Below, one piece after another: positions 62,769 to 64,000 of a stretch of DNA of 64,000 nucleotides. Source of the stretch: JAGOUU01 sp964387745 (GTDB lineage: Bacteria > Pseudomonadota > Gammaproteobacteria > JAGOUU01); contig CAYLXL010000004.1 of the NCBI GenBank assembly GCA_964387745.1, forward strand, positions 1-64,000. Reading direction: 5' to 3'. The position numbers were made by a program, and so were the translations under genes. Numbering within the stretch: position 1 is the first letter of the stretch; every line of letters begins with the position of its first letter. The notes under the pieces are model-generated. The model saw only the letters and a program-made list of their open reading frames with translations. It had not been told where the DNA came from and searched no databases.

Positions 62769-63839
62769 ATGACTAACTTAATGGCTTGGATCGCTAGTGT
62801 CTATAATACCGAAGAAGAGTCAATAGTATTAACCCCACTAACTAACGATGCCAGTTTTAGAAAATATTATCGATTTACGTTAAGCGGACGAAGTCTCGTA
62901 GCCGTTGACTCACCACCTACACGCGAAAAAAATCAAGAATTCATCGCGGTGCAAGCTATTTTATTCAATAACAAAGTACACGTGCCACAAGTGTTTTTTA
63001 ATAATCTGGAGTACGGTTATTTTATTATTGAAGATTTTGGCAATAGCATTTTATTATCACAATTGAAGCAAAGTCCGATGCAGGCTCAAGCGTTATACCA
63101 GTTATGCTTGAATGAACTAATCAAAATTCAGTTGATTGATACCAAAGCTGAGAATAATTATAGCTATAAGCTTCCAGATTTTGATCAGCAGATTCAAAGC
63201 TATGAGTTTGAATTATTCACCGGGTGGTTTATAGGTAAATATTTATCCCTGAATTTAACTGCAGAACAAAATGTATGGCTAAGTAAAATTTTTAGCTTAA
63301 TGGCGGATAGTTTTGCCGACCAGCCTAAAGTTTTAGTACATAGAGATTATCATTCGCGTAATTTAATGTTAGTCAATACTGACACAACGCAACAAATAGG
63401 CATAATTGATTTCCAGGATGCTTTAACTGGGCCAGTTACATACGATTTGATTTCATTATTTAGAGATTGTTACATCTCGTGGCCGCTTGAAACAGTACAA
63501 AGCTGGACGCAGAATTATTTTGCGCAGGCAAAACACCACAACATTATAAAGGCATCTATTGAGTTTGATACTTTTTGGCTTTGGTTCTTACAGACTAGTT
63601 TGCAGCGAAATTTTAAAGCTATAGGTATTTTTAGTAGATTATATTTACGTGATAATAAGCCCGTTTATTTAGGGGATATTCCGCGTACATTGAATTATGC
63701 GATAGAAGCATGCTATTTATTGGCTAATTATGATAACGCTCATGCTGCTGTATATATTGAAGCGCATGATTTCCTGCAAAATGAAGTTAAACCAAGAGTT
63801 TCAAATTTAACCCGTACAGAACAATTAATAAATTTATAA
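62769..63839 (+). CDS. amgK: N-acetylmuramate/N-acetylglucosamine kinase (AmgK-like phosphotransferase)
   Basis: This 356-residue protein has the aminoglycoside phosphotransferase fold: nucleotide loop TNDASFRKYYRF, EDFGNSILL, catalytic VLVHRDYHSRNLML, and metal site IIDFQDALTGPVTYDL. Next to a sugar nucleotidyltransferase and lptD, this is the AmgK position. AmgK phosphorylates MurNAc on C1 so that MurU can make UDP-MurNAc, bypassing fosfomycin-sensitive de novo synthesis. The adjacent genes share the bases TAAATG, with ATG directly after the stop. Confidence 0.88.
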   Translation: MTNLMAWIASVYNTEEESIVLTPLTNDASFRKYYRFTLSGRSLVAVDSPPTREKNQEFIAVQAILFNNKVHVPQVFFNNLEYGYFIIEDFGNSILLSQLKQSPMQAQALYQLCLNELIKIQLIDTKAENNYSYKLPDFDQQIQSYEFELFTGWFIGKYLSLNLTAEQNVWLSKIFSLMADSFADQPKVLVHRDYHSRNLMLVNTDTTQQIGIIDFQDALTGPVTYDLISLFRDCYISWPLETVQSWTQNYFAQAKHHNIIKASIEFDTFWLWFLQTSLQRNFKAIGIFSRLYLRDNKPVYLGDIPRTLNYAIEACYLLANYDNAHAAVYIEAHDFLQNEVKPRVSNLTRTEQLINL

Positions 63840-64000
63840 ATGATTAAACAAGCAATCATACTAGCAGCTGGTAGTGGGACGAGATTAAGACCCTTAACAG
63901 AAAACTGTCCAAAGCCTATGTTGGCTATAAATGGCAAGCCGTTATTAGTCTATCAATTAGAGGCATTGTCAGCAGCCGGAATAAAGCATGTGGTGATACA
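63840..64000 (+). CDS. murU: MurNAc-1-phosphate uridylyltransferase, N-terminal part
   Basis: The first 53 codons are visible, running off the window end. MIKQAIILAAGSGTRLRPLT is the nucleotidyltransferase signature G-x-G-T-R-x-R-P-L-T, followed by CPKPMLAINGKPLLVYQ with the catalytic Lys. The immediate coupling to amgK supports MurU over other sugar nucleotidyltransferases. Confidence 0.85.
   Translation, partial: MIKQAIILAAGSGTRLRPLTENCPKPMLAINGKPLLVYQLEALSAAGIKHVVI

Noticed and set aside
1..64000. tRNA or rRNA genes and classical insertion sequences with DDE transposases
   Set aside because: None could be recognised by eye on either strand; a dedicated tRNA scan would be needed to exclude a missed tRNA.

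Overview
The window comes from an AT-rich gammaproteobacterium with a Gram-negative envelope and aerobic respiration. Evidence includes lapAB, lpxH, lptD, surA, ubiquinone synthesis (coq7), an aa3-type cytochrome c oxidase cluster and a type IV pilin. The mix of low GC, compact core operons, an AMP phosphorylase-like/PRPP synthetase pair, a SulP-carbonic anhydrase fusion, a eukaryotic-type phosphatase and large repeat proteins resembles the Legionella/Coxiella side of the class (Legionellales). That placement is inferred from gene content; no rRNA or tRNA gene was seen.

Layout. 1-3.4 kb: end of sodC, then ihfB-lapA-lapB-pyrF-comEA-like. 3.4-10.6 kb: an amino acid permease, a major pilin, VOC and SDR enzymes, the phosphorylase/PRPP synthetase pair, and coq7. 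10.6-14.2 kb: reverse transsulfuration (cystathionine beta-synthase and gamma-lyase) and an MFS carrier. 14.3-15.6 kb: two exported Ala/Lys-rich proteins. 15.7-22 kb: lpxH, then gltX-cysS-nudC-ABC exporter. 22-34.9 kb: folD, fadD, SulP-carbonic anhydrase, folE2-queD, a prenyl synthase, xseB, an RND pump permease and a TolC-like protein. 35-43.5 kb: the most accessory-looking part, with a toxin-antitoxin pair, two adjacent paralogous modular repeat proteins of unknown function (883 and 497 aa), a small membrane protein, mpl, and a CDC14-like Cys phosphatase. 43.5-56.5 kb: uppP and the cytochrome oxidase cluster (sco, ctaB, ctaA, a thioredoxin-like gene, surf1, DUF2909, coxC, ctaG, coxA, coxB), interrupted by an unknown 552-aa membrane protein and a complete 1.9-kb group II intron. 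56.6-64 kb: rsmA-pdxA-surA-lptD on the minus strand, with amgK-murU divergent.

The best candidate for something undescribed is 35.6-40.3 kb. Two genes 42 bp apart encode strings of helical modules joined by a recurring PDQRGGGAAA linker that is conserved at DNA level. They end in the same roughly 75-residue C-terminal domain and share a DNA-similar tail. A canonical promoter precedes the first gene. I recognise no known family; secreted effectors or structural/scaffold proteins are possible readings.

Two intergenic repeat families are visible: a roughly 76-bp palindromic element (33.4 kb, and split by the group II intron at 50.2/52.1 kb), and a roughly 90-bp element (tandem at 22.0 kb, rearranged at 3.4 kb). 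The sequence also contains a likely assembly error. An N-gap at 59026 with about 96 bp of foreign-looking sequence beside it breaks surA, and collapsing a duplicated 12-mer restores a full-length frame.
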